Source: Balneicella halophila
GTDB taxonomy: Bacteria > Bacteroidota > Bacteroidia > Bacteroidales > Balneicellaceae
Length of the DNA stretch: 64,000 nt
Assembly: GCF_003096835.1 (NCBI RefSeq)
Contig: NZ_QENZ01000004.1
Location: 372,001 to 436,000, forward strand
Direction: 5' to 3'
Part shown: positions 55,574-64,000 of the stretch, in pieces
Layout of the letters: every line of letters begins with the position of its first letter
Numbering within the stretch: position 1 is the first letter of the stretch
The notes under the pieces: generated by a model
What the model was told of the DNA's origin: nothing
The model's database searches: none
Seen by the model: the letters and a program-made list of their open reading frames with translations, nothing else
Translations under genes and position numbers: made by a program

Positions 55574-56200
55574 ATGCACATAGCCGTAGCAGGAAATATT
55601 GGAGCAGGAAAAACAACTCTTACCGAGCTGTTAGCCAAGCATTATGGCTGGCGTGCCGAGTATGAAGATACTGTTCATAATCCCTATCTTTCAGACTTTT
55701 ATGATGATATGGAGCGTTGGTCTTTTGCTTTGCAAATTTATTTTTTGAGCAGCAGATTAGAGCAGGTTCTTGAACTTAGAGAAAAAAAAGAAAATGTGAT
55801 TCAAGACAGAACCATCTACGAAGATGCTTATATTTTTGCGCCAAGTATTGCTTCGTTAAATATGATGGAGCGTCGTGACTTTGAGAATTATTTATCATTG
55901 TTCGAAGTAATGTCTGGTTTGGTTCAAGCTCCTGATTTATTGATTTATCTGCGAGCTGATGTTTCTAGTTTGGTGAAAAATATTGAAAGAAGAGGGCGAG
56001 ATTATGAAAAGACTATTCGCCTGGATTATTTGAAGGAATTGAACGACCGGTACGAGGAGTGGATTCACAATTATAAATTGGGAAAATTGCTAATAGTAGA
56101 TGTAAATCAGATAAACATTCGTGATCCCAAAAATTTGAATCAAGTCATTTCAAAAATTGATGCCGAACTTTACGGCTTGTTCAATGAAAAAAATAGTTAG
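55574..56200 (+). CDS. Deoxynucleoside kinase (first of a tandem pair)
   Basis: A 208-residue dNK-family enzyme that phosphorylates deoxynucleosides for salvage. Motifs: P-loop GNIGAGKTT (7-15), YEDTVHNPYLSDFYDDMERW, and DRTIYEDAYIFAP with the substrate-binding Glu-Asp. A lid RRGRDYE carries the arginines. The neighbour starting 3 bases downstream is a clear paralogue, roughly half identical by eye. This copy has extra charged residues in the C-terminal helix. Substrate could be deoxyadenosine, deoxyguanosine or thymidine. Confidence 0.9.
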   Translation: MHIAVAGNIGAGKTTLTELLAKHYGWRAEYEDTVHNPYLSDFYDDMERWSFALQIYFLSSRLEQVLELREKKENVIQDRTIYEDAYIFAPSIASLNMMERRDFENYLSLFEVMSGLVQAPDLLIYLRADVSSLVKNIERRGRDYEKTIRLDYLKELNDRYEEWIHNYKLGKLLIVDVNQINIRDPKNLNQVISKIDAELYGLFNEKNS

Positions 56201-56203
56201 GAT

Positions 56204-56818
56204 ATGCATATAGCAGTAGCAGGAAATATTGGCTCTGGTAAGACCACACTTACCCGATTATTGGCTAAACATTATAATTGGGAACCGTACTATGAAGATG
56301 CGTCAAGCAATCCTTACTTGGCTGATTTTTATGATGATATGAAAAGGTGGTCTTTCAATCTGCAAGTCTGTTTTCTCAAGAGTCGTTTTCAGCAGTTGGT
56401 AGAAATTCATCAAAAAGATCAAGCCGTTATCCAAGACCGTACTATTTATGAAGATGCTATGATATTTGCTCCCAATCTTCATGATATGGGACTGATGACA
56501 TCTAGAGACTTTGCAAATTATCAGAAACTTTTTAAACTAATGACTTCCCTCATTGATGAACCTGACTTATTGATATATTTAAAATCGTCTGTTCCAACTT
56601 TGGTCGGTAACATTCAAAAGCGTGGCAGAGCTTACGAGGAGAGTATCCGATTGGATTATCTGAAAAATCTAAATAACCGTTACAATAGCTGGATATTTTC
56701 TAACTATAAAGGCAATGTCTTACTCGTAGATGCAGATTCTATAGATTTCTTAGAGAATAAAGAAGATTTGAATGGTATTATTGATGCGGTAGAGAGCAAA
56801 CTTCATGGTTTGTTTTAA
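56204..56818 (+). CDS. Deoxynucleoside kinase (second of a tandem pair)
   Basis: A 204-residue paralogue of the preceding kinase with the same landmarks: GNIGSGKTT (7-15), YEDASSNPYLADFYDDMKRW, DRTIYEDAMIFAP and the lid KRGRAYE. Differences cluster around the substrate pocket (for example FALQIYF versus FNLQVCF), which suggests split specificities. The two may form a heterodimer, as the dAK/dGK pair of lactobacilli does; that is inference. The 3' end overlaps the convergent small gene by 4 bases. Confidence 0.9.
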   Translation: MHIAVAGNIGSGKTTLTRLLAKHYNWEPYYEDASSNPYLADFYDDMKRWSFNLQVCFLKSRFQQLVEIHQKDQAVIQDRTIYEDAMIFAPNLHDMGLMTSRDFANYQKLFKLMTSLIDEPDLLIYLKSSVPTLVGNIQKRGRAYEESIRLDYLKNLNNRYNSWIFSNYKGNVLLVDADSIDFLENKEDLNGIIDAVESKLHGLF

Positions 56819-57186
56819 CCTGCTAGCAACATTCGCACTTCTGGCTTTAGAATATCTGGAATTTCTATTTTCCGCAACTCCAAACTGTGTAACCAATCAC
56901 TTATTTCTTTGGGTTTCAGAGTATAGAGGACTTCCCTAAATTGTTCTATCGCTTCATCAGAATAGCTATCGTCTGGAGTACCTTTGAATGCATCCAACTC
57001 TTCATCTTCGAAATAAATAATTTCTTCAGATAATTTTTTTAAATCAACCTCACAGATTTCGTGTGCACCACAGCATTCTTCATCAGGGATGATAATAGCC
57101 TCATCTTCTCCTGAGTTAGGAGAGAAGTAGGAATAAATAGCAATGATAATTCCTAGGATAATTAATGCCGATATAATGATGAGCAT
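56815..57186 (-). CDS. Small conserved membrane-anchored protein with CCGxHxxC motif
   Basis: A 123-residue protein: one N-terminal helix (2-20), then a mainly acidic cytosolic or periplasmic part beginning PDEECCGAHEIC (35-46). A run with YFEDEELDAFKG, EQFREVLYTLKP and a helix WLHSLELRKIEIP follows. I recall widely distributed Bacteroidota homologues with the same CCGxHxxC and DDEELD blocks, sometimes labelled phospholipase without visible basis. The cysteine-histidine cluster could bind a metal. It may share the promoter of the upstream coiled-coil lipoprotein gene. Confidence 0.7.
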   Translation of the reverse strand: MLIIISALIILGIIIAIYSYFSPNSGEDEAIIIPDEECCGAHEICEVDLKKLSEEIIYFEDEELDAFKGTPDDSYSDEAIEQFREVLYTLKPKEISDWLHSLELRKIEIPDILKPEVRMLLAG

Positions 57187-57221
57187 AGCAGACTAAACTC
57201 TATAATTATGATGTTACACTT

Positions 57222-57854
57222 TTAAATTTCAGGAATTGCTTCTTCAGCGGGTTGGTTGCTCAACTCTTTTTGCAATTTTGCATTAGTTGCTTGTTCTCGC
57301 TTTATCAATTCTTCTAGTGCATTTACTTTACTTTCTAAATTCTCTATTTTCTTATCTTTTTCGCTAAGCGAACTACTTGCAAGTTCTTTAGTTGATTCCA
57401 AGTTGCTTATTTTAGTCTCCAAATCTTTAATAGTCGCTTCCATTTTCGAAATCTCCTCTGCTTGTCTTTGCTTCTCTTTACGCAACCAATTCAAATCATT
57501 CTCTAATTCGGTTGATTTCTCTTTGATGGTTTCTTTATCTTTTATCGTGCTACCTAGTTTTTTAGACAGCTTGTCTATCTCAGAACTTTTTTTAGCATTA
57601 CTCGCAGACATATCATACTTTAAGTTGTTAAACTCTTCTTTTAAAGAACTCAGCTTAGCGCTCAATGAATTTACAGTTGCGGTTTTTTCAGCAACGGTTT
57701 GTTCTAATTGTCCTTTTTCTTTTAATAAACTTCTTACCTTTCTATCACTGGCAAGTTTCGCCATATTCAGTGCTTCGTATTTTTTCTTTGATACTACGCA
57801 TGAACTTAGTACTGTTGCTAAAATAAGTGTAGTTACTATATGTTTCAGTTTCAT
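57222..57854 (-). CDS. Coiled-coil lipoprotein of unknown function
   Basis: A 210-residue protein. The lipoprotein signal is MKLKHIVTTLILATVLSSC with Cys19. Almost the whole remainder is a Lys/Glu/Leu/Ser-rich heptad-type coiled coil (about 30-200), without the OmpA-like C-terminal domain that often follows such regions in Bacteroidota. It may form a rod between membrane and wall. The longer in-frame start at 57935 is rejected because a TACTTTTG promoter lies at 57923-57930, inside that extension. Confidence 0.75.
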   Translation of the reverse strand: MKLKHIVTTLILATVLSSCVVSKKKYEALNMAKLASDRKVRSLLKEKGQLEQTVAEKTATVNSLSAKLSSLKEEFNNLKYDMSASNAKKSSEIDKLSKKLGSTIKDKETIKEKSTELENDLNWLRKEKQRQAEEISKMEATIKDLETKISNLESTKELASSSLSEKDKKIENLESKVNALEELIKREQATNAKLQKELSNQPAEEAIPEI

Positions 57855-57922
57855 CCTCTTTGAATTTATAGTTATTTCTCCAGCCAACATAGCTAGGTTT
57901 CGCTGTTTTTTCTTATCATTTA

Positions 57923-57930
57923 CAAAAGTA
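57923..57930 (-). promoter_or_regulatory. Promoter -7 element TACTTTTG for the coiled-coil lipoprotein
   Basis: TACTTTTG on the minus strand, 68 bases ahead of ATG 57854, leaving a longer leader than most genes here. Confidence 0.5.
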
Positions 57931-58043
57931 TTCAAATAGAAGCAAATCTTATACCTTTTTATTACTTAAATAGTTAAAAAAGTGGAAATTGCGGGCAAAT
58001 AGTGTGTTTGCATCTCAAATATTAACAATGAGATAGGAATACG

Positions 58044-60026
58044 CTAATTTACCAATTTATAAAATTGATCAATTTGTGGAAGATTTCCGAAAATATATAC
58101 TATGTCACCTTGCTTTATTACTTCATCTGGTTGCACACTATCAAGCACATTATCATCTCTTTTTATGGTTAAGATATTAATGCCATAATTTGCACGTAAA
58201 TCCAATTCCTTTAAAGACTTTCCTACAACCTTTGTACTATCAGTATTCACACGCAAGCAAGTTATATTAAAATCAGCAATTTCAGTGGGTTTAAAGGTTC
58301 TAGGATTTTGAAATTTGCTATGTAATAATTGATAATGATGTGACCTAAACCTATCGATAAGTTGCTCGATATCGTGCTCAGGGATAAGGAAATTGTGAAG
58401 TATATGTGAAAATATTTGTATGGAGGTTTCAAAACCTTCTGGAATAACTTCGTCGGCACCCAATGCCAGCAGGTGTGAAATTTCACCTGTATGACGAGTT
58501 CTTGCAATTAAATATAAGGAGTCTGATTGTGAACGAATACTCTTAACTATCGGCTGGACAGCACGATTTTCTGAAATAGCTATAACTGCTGCTCTGGCTT
58601 CAGAAATATGAACGGTTTCTAATATATGACTGCGGATAGCATCACCGAAAATGATATTTACTCCATTTTCCCGTGCACGCTTTACTTTGTCTGCATCCAA
58701 TTCAATAACGATATATGGAACATTTGTTGCCATTGCAGCCTTAGCTAAATTACGCCCATTAATGCCGTAGCCGATAATTACCAAATGATTGCTCAAATTC
58801 GTCGTTCCTGGTATCGCATCATTTGAATTAGATGTCATGATCTTATTAAAGCCTGTTTTTAGAGAAATTTGTAAGATGATATGTGATATTTGTCTAGAGA
58901 AAATAATAATAAAGGGAGTCAAAATCATAGAAACGATAGAGATTGATAAGAAATACTGATTTGTTTCTACCGTAAGAAGATTATAATCAATACCAATTTT
59001 TGATAATACGAAAGCGAATTCACCAACTTGGCATAGAGCCAAACCCGTGAGTAGTGCACTTTGTGTAGGATATTTTAATACAGCTACAGCCACAGCAGCT
59101 ATGGCAGACTTTACTAAAATAACTACGAATACCAGCAACAGAATGATGGGTATATGATTCATGAAAAAGTTCAAATCAAGAAGCATTCCTACTGAAACGA
59201 AAAAGAAACTCGTGAAAAGCTCTCTAAAGGGGAGTATAATGCTTGTTGCTTGGTGACTGTACTCAGATTCTGAGATGATAAGACCTGCAATAAATGCACC
59301 CAAAGCCAGTGAAAGCCCTATTTCTGCAGTTAAAAATGCAATAGCAAAACATAAGGTAATAGTCACTAATAGGAAAAGTTCTTTGTTTTTGGTTCTTGCT
59401 ATTGCGTACATAAATTTAGGAATAACATACCGAGCACTTACATAGGTAAGAACAACCACAATTACAGACTTAAAGAGTAATGATAAAATGCTCATCGTGA
59501 TATCTGTGGATTCTCCTGCTAACATCGGTGTCACCAGCATCATAGGCACTACAATAATGTCTTGGAAAATTAAAATTGCCAATGCATTTCTTGCATGTGG
59601 GGCAGAGATTTCTTGTCTGTCTTGAAGCGTCTTTAAAACTATCGCGGTGCTTGACAATGAAAAGAGAAAACCTACAAATACTGCTTCACTCCACGTATTT
59701 CCTAAAAAATGATACACTAAGGCGGCCACGCCCACAGTAACACCAACTTGGAGTAAGCCACCAATAAAGACGGTACGTTTTATTGAAACTAATTGTTTGA
59801 TTGATAACTCCATCCCGATAACGAAGAGGAGAAGAATAACCCCTACTTCAGAAAGTATTTCTACTTGCTCAATAGCAGTAATAAGACTTAAACCGTAGGG
59901 ACCAATAATTATACCTGTAAGTAGGAAACCAATGATAGATGGTAACTTAATCTTCTGGAGTACAAAAACAATTAAAACCGAAGATCCTAATAAAACGAGT
60001 ATATCTTGTAGCAATGGAAAATGCAT
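58044..60026 (-). CDS. KefB/KefC-like cation:proton antiporter (CPA2) with RCK domains
   Basis: A 660-residue protein: about 12-13 helices (1-385) of the Na+/H+ exchanger fold with LPSIIGFLLTGIIIGP and FVGFLFSLSSTAIVLKTLQD. Then comes a TrkA_N/RCK Rossmann domain (HLVIIGYGINGRNLAKA, about 408-424) and a TrkA_C domain at the end (about 575-657, with GKSLKELDLRANYGI). It likely exports K+ in exchange for H+ and is gated by nucleotide binding. No KefF or KefG partner is adjacent. The gene appears monocistronic. Confidence 0.9.
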   Translation of the reverse strand: MHFPLLQDILVLLGSSVLIVFVLQKIKLPSIIGFLLTGIIIGPYGLSLITAIEQVEILSEVGVILLLFVIGMELSIKQLVSIKRTVFIGGLLQVGVTVGVAALVYHFLGNTWSEAVFVGFLFSLSSTAIVLKTLQDRQEISAPHARNALAILIFQDIIVVPMMLVTPMLAGESTDITMSILSLLFKSVIVVVLTYVSARYVIPKFMYAIARTKNKELFLLVTITLCFAIAFLTAEIGLSLALGAFIAGLIISESEYSHQATSIILPFRELFTSFFFVSVGMLLDLNFFMNHIPIILLLVFVVILVKSAIAAVAVAVLKYPTQSALLTGLALCQVGEFAFVLSKIGIDYNLLTVETNQYFLSISIVSMILTPFIIIFSRQISHIILQISLKTGFNKIMTSNSNDAIPGTTNLSNHLVIIGYGINGRNLAKAAMATNVPYIVIELDADKVKRARENGVNIIFGDAIRSHILETVHISEARAAVIAISENRAVQPIVKSIRSQSDSLYLIARTRHTGEISHLLALGADEVIPEGFETSIQIFSHILHNFLIPEHDIEQLIDRFRSHHYQLLHSKFQNPRTFKPTEIADFNITCLRVNTDSTKVVGKSLKELDLRANYGINILTIKRDDNVLDSVQPDEVIKQGDIVYIFGNLPQIDQFYKLVN

Positions 60027-60245
60027 AGAATATTATGTTTTTGTTTGTAGCTTTCGTTCAGTCAATATCTTGTCGGTATATTCATAAGTTTCAAAATCGT
60101 CCTTCTTTAATATCTAACCGGAAAAATTGAGTTTTGGAGCTCTTTATATTATAAACAAAAATAGTAAAAAATGTGCAGATAGTAATTATCCTCAATCGCC
60201 TTAAGTTTTCATGCTATCATGTTCTACTGAAGAAAATGAATCGAA

Positions 60246-60890
60246 TCAACATATTAAAAAAATGGTCCCCAGATACTTTAACCCTTCATAGAAAAATAAT
60301 AGTGCAAAAATAAGTAATGTAATTCCTAGTAGACGCATGATAGTCACATAAAGATTTTGGTTGATAAAGGCTTTTGACTTTGAAATTAATATTGCAATAG
60401 TGATTTTTGAGCCAACTAAACAGCTGTAAAATACCACTAAAAATAAGACGGAAGAAATAAAACTGATAGCGAAAATTTTAAACAGTAAGGGAATACCGAC
60501 TGTAGCCCAGAAGATATATGGGTTTGGATTTGCGAAATTCGCTACTATTCCTTTCTTTAAAGAGCCCGGTTTGGTATTAGTTATGTCTATATCTAAAGCC
60601 TTGGTTTTTAATGATTCAATCCCCAAATAGGAAAGGAATACTGCTCCGGCAAAAGATATGATAGCAAATACCGATTCGAAATCAGATAGGCGTTCAAAAA
60701 CTACTACAGCTACTAATATAATAGGTAAATCAGAGATGAGAGGCGATAAGGCAACTTTAATTCCTTCAGCTCTATCATGTCTTATTGTTTGTGTAATTAC
60801 TAAAGTCAGCATAGGGCCGGGAGATATGCCCGAAGTAAAACCCAGCAAAGCAGCAGCTAGAAGGTATTGGATTGATTCTTCGGTTATCAT
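60246..60890 (-). CDS. LysE/RhtB family exporter
   Basis: A 214-residue membrane protein with six helices. The LysE signature is at the N-terminus, GFTSGISPGPMLTLVITQTI (17-36), followed by NFANPNPYIFWATVG at about residues 117-131. Members export amino acids such as lysine, arginine, homoserine or threonine. Substrate is unknown here. The gene stands alone between the antiporter and the M16 operon. Confidence 0.85.
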   Translation of the reverse strand: MITEESIQYLLAAALLGFTSGISPGPMLTLVITQTIRHDRAEGIKVALSPLISDLPIILVAVVVFERLSDFESVFAIISFAGAVFLSYLGIESLKTKALDIDITNTKPGSLKKGIVANFANPNPYIFWATVGIPLLFKIFAISFISSVLFLVVFYSCLVGSKITIAILISKSKAFINQNLYVTIMRLLGITLLIFALLFFYEGLKYLGTIFLIC

Positions 60891-61047
60891 TTACTAGATA
60901 AATTTTTCGAGGGGTATGTTTTGCTTTTTCTTCAATTTCTGTAAAAATAAAGAAAGTCCTTTATAGTTTTGAAGAGTTAGTGTTGATTTTATGTTTTTTG
61001 AATGAATGTATTAATCTGAATCATATTATTCTGCTTAAAATAAGCAT

Positions 61048-61084
61048 AAAAAAGAATCCCGCATTTAAATTTAATGCGGGATTC
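61048..61084 (-). terminator. Rho-independent terminator of the M16 peptidase operon
   Basis: GAATCCCGCATT (61054-61065) pairs with AATGCGGGATTC (61073-61084). On the minus strand six T follow the stem. It lies 28 bases after the M16 gene. Confidence 0.9.
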
Positions 61085-61112
61085 ACAATGTTAAGTACTA
61101 AAAAACAACATT

Positions 61113-63167
61113 TTATTTAAAATCTTCATCTTTAGCTGTATTAAAATCATAAGATTGTACGTCAAACACAATTTCTTGACCCATCATGTCTTGAGTTAAT
61201 TTAAATGGCATTTTTACTCCTTCTACTTCTTTATAGTCAGAATAATAAGTTGGTGAAGCTACTTCCTGCCCGTTAGGAGCTTTTTTGGTAGTAATTTCGG
61301 CAACTTTAAGACCAGTAGCTACACTATAGTATGTAACGGTATTACCGTTTTTCAATGCATAGGCTTCTTCGTCTTTGATAGTTTCAATGCCAGTTAACTC
61401 AAGCTCGCTGTTGTTCGCATACATAAGCTCAGGAATTACAACTTTAGATTTTAGCATTTCGGCTTTTGCATCTTCAGGTAATGGCATTTTTTGTCCTTGT
61501 GCCATTATATAACCTTCAGTCCCATCAAAAACGATTTTTTGGACAGTATTTCCCATCATAGAAATGTCAACCATCATTTTTGGACCGTTAGCAGCAAGTG
61601 TTACAGATTGCAATTCCATACCTTGTACTTTGGCTACAGAGGTCATTTTGATAGAAGTAATCTTTTCTGCAACTTCCTTACCACCAATAGCTTGAATATA
61701 CTTTTCAGCAACAGTAGCAGGTGTAACGTCATTAGCTACTTCCTTCTTTTCAGGTTTTGCTGTTGGCATAGCATCTTTATCATAGAAATGAATCGGGTAG
61801 CCTAACTTCTCTAATTCTGGAAGGAAATCTAATGCTTTACCAACTATAAATATGCGAGTCTTATTAGGTTTAATATATTTTTGTACTGCATTTTTAACAT
61901 CTTCTTTTGTAACTGCATCTAAGGATTTTAAATAATTTTGATAGTAAGAATCTGGCAGGTCATAAATCGCTTTATTTAGAGCAAAATTAGCAATAGTAGA
62001 GGGTTGCTCTAAGGACATGATGAATTGTCCTTTTAATTTTGCCTTAGCATCTTTTAAATCATCATCAGAAATAGTTGTAATACCTTCTAACTCTTTCATG
62101 ATTTCTTTTACTGCAGCTGCAGTAACCTCGTTTCTTACGTTGGTAGAAGCACTAAACTCTTTGTGATATTTTCCTGTAGAGAAATTAGCATATGCACCAT
62201 AGGTAAATGCGTTCTTTTCACGTAAGTTCATATTCAAACGAGAATCTAAAGCACCACCACCTAGTATATAGTTTGCAATTCTAGCAGCGAAGTAGTCTTT
62301 GTCATTTTTACCTAGCTCATGAAGATTACCTACCTTGATAACTGACTGTACAGCAGAAGGAACATTGACAATGTTTATTTCAGCAGTTTCTAAATTCTGT
62401 GCTGGTTTTAATGGTAGTCTAGCATTATCTGTAGATTTTTCCCATTTGGCTAATCCGTCAGCTATAACCGCTTTTACTTTATCAACAGTCACATCACCTA
62501 CCACTACTAAATAGTAGTTTTCTGGAGAGTAGTATTTTTTGTAATACTTTTCTACGTCAGCAGTAGTTATTTGCTTGATATTTTCCTCTGTTGTGAATTC
62601 ACCTAAAGCTGTGTTCTTACCATAAGTAAGGGCAGGATATACGTTGCCCGCTATTGCTTCAGCACTTTTTTCTTCAACTTTTAGCCCCTCGATCATTTGT
62701 TCTTTTGTTTTCTCTACTTCTTCAGCTGCAAACAAAGGGTTTAGTACTGCATCAGACATCATTCCCATGACCTCGTCAAAATACTTAGAAAGCATGTTGG
62801 CATAGCCACCAGATGAACCAAATGTTAAATAGGCACCTAGAAAATCAATACGAGAATTGAAATCATCTTTACTCATATTTGTAGTTCCGTTTCCTAATTG
62901 ATCTCCTAAAACCTGACCTACGCCTACAATGTTTCCTTCGTATAATGGTGGTTGGTCTGCACTTAGAGTTACATTTACTCTTGGAAGTTTGTGGTTTTCT
63001 ACCACCATTACAGTAAGTCCGTTATCTAAAACGAAAGTTTCTGGTTGTGTAATATTGATGCTGGGTGTTGGTCCCGCTTTGGGCATTGCATCTCTATCAA
63101 AATCTTGTGCATTTAGTATTCCTAAGCTAAGGATTGATGCGATTATATATATAATGTATTTCTTCAT
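61113..63167 (-). CDS. M16 peptidase-family protein, inactive-type subunit with a C-terminal lipoprotein-sorting-like domain
   Basis: A 684-residue exported protein; the signal peptide ends near LNAQ (about residue 21). Residues about 40-460 form two M16 domains, but the zinc motif HxxEH is missing: the equivalent stretch reads GQVLGDQLGNGTT. This fits the non-catalytic partner of two-subunit M16 proteases. Residues about 485-684 form an extra domain (YIQAIGGKEVAEKITSIKM, then SDYKEVEGVKMPFKLTQDMM) that resembles LolA-like outer-membrane lipoprotein-sorting folds. Its start lies 3 bases after the upstream M16 gene. Confidence 0.88.
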   Translation of the reverse strand: MKKYIIYIIASILSLGILNAQDFDRDAMPKAGPTPSINITQPETFVLDNGLTVMVVENHKLPRVNVTLSADQPPLYEGNIVGVGQVLGDQLGNGTTNMSKDDFNSRIDFLGAYLTFGSSGGYANMLSKYFDEVMGMMSDAVLNPLFAAEEVEKTKEQMIEGLKVEEKSAEAIAGNVYPALTYGKNTALGEFTTEENIKQITTADVEKYYKKYYSPENYYLVVVGDVTVDKVKAVIADGLAKWEKSTDNARLPLKPAQNLETAEINIVNVPSAVQSVIKVGNLHELGKNDKDYFAARIANYILGGGALDSRLNMNLREKNAFTYGAYANFSTGKYHKEFSASTNVRNEVTAAAVKEIMKELEGITTISDDDLKDAKAKLKGQFIMSLEQPSTIANFALNKAIYDLPDSYYQNYLKSLDAVTKEDVKNAVQKYIKPNKTRIFIVGKALDFLPELEKLGYPIHFYDKDAMPTAKPEKKEVANDVTPATVAEKYIQAIGGKEVAEKITSIKMTSVAKVQGMELQSVTLAANGPKMMVDISMMGNTVQKIVFDGTEGYIMAQGQKMPLPEDAKAEMLKSKVVIPELMYANNSELELTGIETIKDEEAYALKNGNTVTYYSVATGLKVAEITTKKAPNGQEVASPTYYSDYKEVEGVKMPFKLTQDMMGQEIVFDVQSYDFNTAKDEDFK

Positions 63168-63170
63168 TGT

Positions 63171-64000
63171 TTATTTCTTTTGCTCTGGTAAATAATTGAT
63201 TACAACACGTTGGCTAGGCTTCAAGTATTGATTTGCTACACGTTTAATGTCTTCACGAGTAATGTTTCTATAAATATCAATCTCATTATTGATGAGGTTA
63301 GTGTCACCATACAATACATTATAGGTAACAAGTGAAGCTGCAATGCCTTGAATAGAAGAGTTAGACTGGACAAAGTTAGATTCCGCGATATTTTGTAATT
63401 TTTGGAAATCTTTCTCAGATATCAATTCTTCTTGTACTTTCTTTATCTCAGCATCAATGTCATTGATGAGTGTTTCTTTAGAGGTGTCACCCATAGGTAG
63501 CGCCAAGATTGCAAAAATGCTTTGATCTTCCATTCCCATATTAAATGCACCAACTTGCAAAGCTTTTTTGTCTTGATCTACCAATTTTTTATATAAAACA
63601 GAAGATTTACCATCGCTTAAATAAGTTGAGAGCATATTTAGTACATAAGCATCTTTCACTTTGTTTGATGGAGTTCTATATGTTAATAAATAAGCAGGGA
63701 TTTGAATGTTAGCATCGTTCCAAGTCACTTCAGTCTCTTCTGTGATTGGATCTTCTTGAGGGAAATCACGAACGATAGGCTCACCTGCAGGTATGTCTGC
63801 AAAGTATTGCTGTATCCATTCTTTAGTCTCAGCAGGATCAATGTCTCCAGCCACAACTAAACTTGCATTATTTGGAATATAATATTTTTTGAAGAAGTCT
63901 TGAAACTCTGATAGTTGTGCAGCGTCAAGATGTTCCATTGATCCAATAACAGTCCCTTTATAAGGATGTTTTTTGAACATACTTTGTAAAAGTGCTGTAG
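63171..64000 (-). CDS. M16 family zinc peptidase, C-terminal part (gene continues past the right edge)
   Basis: About 276 codons of a minus-strand gene whose 5' part, including the expected HxxEH zinc motif, lies beyond base 64000. The frame remains open to the edge (it reads TALLQSMFKKHPYKGTV inward). Visible features are FFKKYYIPNNASLVVAGDID, the end of the first domain, and the second M16 domain with PAYLLTYRTPS and LNMLSTYLSDGKSSVLYKKL, typical of pitrilysin-family proteases. It should be the catalytic subunit paired with the inactive partner directly downstream. Confidence 0.88.
   Translation of the reverse strand, partial: TALLQSMFKKHPYKGTVIGSMEHLDAAQLSEFQDFFKKYYIPNNASLVVAGDIDPAETKEWIQQYFADIPAGEPIVRDFPQEDPITEETEVTWNDANIQIPAYLLTYRTPSNKVKDAYVLNMLSTYLSDGKSSVLYKKLVDQDKKALQVGAFNMGMEDQSIFAILALPMGDTSKETLINDIDAEIKKVQEELISEKDFQKLQNIAESNFVQSNSSIQGIAASLVTYNVLYGDTNLINNEIDIYRNITREDIKRVANQYLKPSQRVVINYLPEQKK

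Noticed and set aside
57256-57939. 227-codon plus-strand frame antisense to the coiled-coil lipoprotein
   Set aside because: A long shadow frame caused by the repetitive Lys/Glu/Leu codons of the real gene; rich in Ser, Phe and Leu, with no start signals.

Overview
The window is AT-rich, gene-dense chromosomal DNA from a member of the Bacteroidota, most likely class Flavobacteriia. Four things point there. Many genes have the Bacteroidota-type -7 promoter element TAnnTTTG directly upstream. The E1 alpha and beta subunits of a 2-oxoacid dehydrogenase are fused in one protein. Lineage-typical families are present: a DUF6427 protein beside upp, DUF4136 and DUF1015 proteins, a fused DAHP synthase/chorismate mutase, and short type III SerA. 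Shine-Dalgarno sequences are mostly weak. I cannot name the genus.

Layout. 1-185 is the start of a type I restriction HsdR gene that runs off the left edge, followed by about 560 bases of non-coding DNA holding a probable structured repeat element. 745-8399 holds a BASS-type transporter, aspartate kinase overlapping trmD, a rhomboid protease, an ArnT-like glycosyltransferase and the fused 2-oxoacid dehydrogenase E1. 8562-15742 holds a nitroreductase, tRNA-Leu(UAG), trigger factor, a phosphohexomutase, a RelA/SpoT-type alarmone enzyme with a degenerate hydrolase domain, and prmC. 15743-16230 holds a cobalamin riboswitch on the minus strand with no gene behind it, only a terminator. 16231-20477 is ligA, a nucleobase permease and dapA.

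20690-26193 is an anaerobic respiration operon. It encodes the nitrite-to-ammonia reductase NrfHA, the ResB/CcsA haem-attachment system that matures it, and an outer-membrane barrel. 26273-31623, on the other strand, is a sugar operon: GntR-type regulator, galactokinase, a Na+/sugar symporter very like the Vibrio galactose transporter, and a LamB-type porin. A tandem 10-bp operator lies before the regulator. 31777-37480 holds a second rhomboid, DAHP synthase/chorismate mutase with a possible attenuator leader, an MscS channel, and a pair resembling the electron-bifurcating transhydrogenase NfnAB.

37592-49076 is mostly housekeeping: a lipoprotein, a low-molecular-weight phosphatase, a DEAD-box helicase, FabG, a POT-like transporter, upp, a DUF6427 membrane protein, two different L,D-transpeptidases, an unlisted 56-residue membrane protein, a peroxidase and a GH20 hexosaminidase. 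49242-52663 is serC-serA-DUF1015. 53061-64000 holds an M13 peptidase, a DUF493 protein, two tandem deoxynucleoside kinases, a small conserved protein with a CCGxHxxC motif, a coiled-coil lipoprotein, a K+/H+ antiporter, a LysE-type exporter and an M16 peptidase pair cut by the right edge.

No insertion sequence, prophage or CRISPR array was seen. The most interesting items are the orphan B12 riboswitch RNA, the leader/attenuator of the aromatic pathway gene, the repeat-like element near 550-625, the tandem kinases, and the serine operon with its DUF1015 partner and lysine-type SerA.
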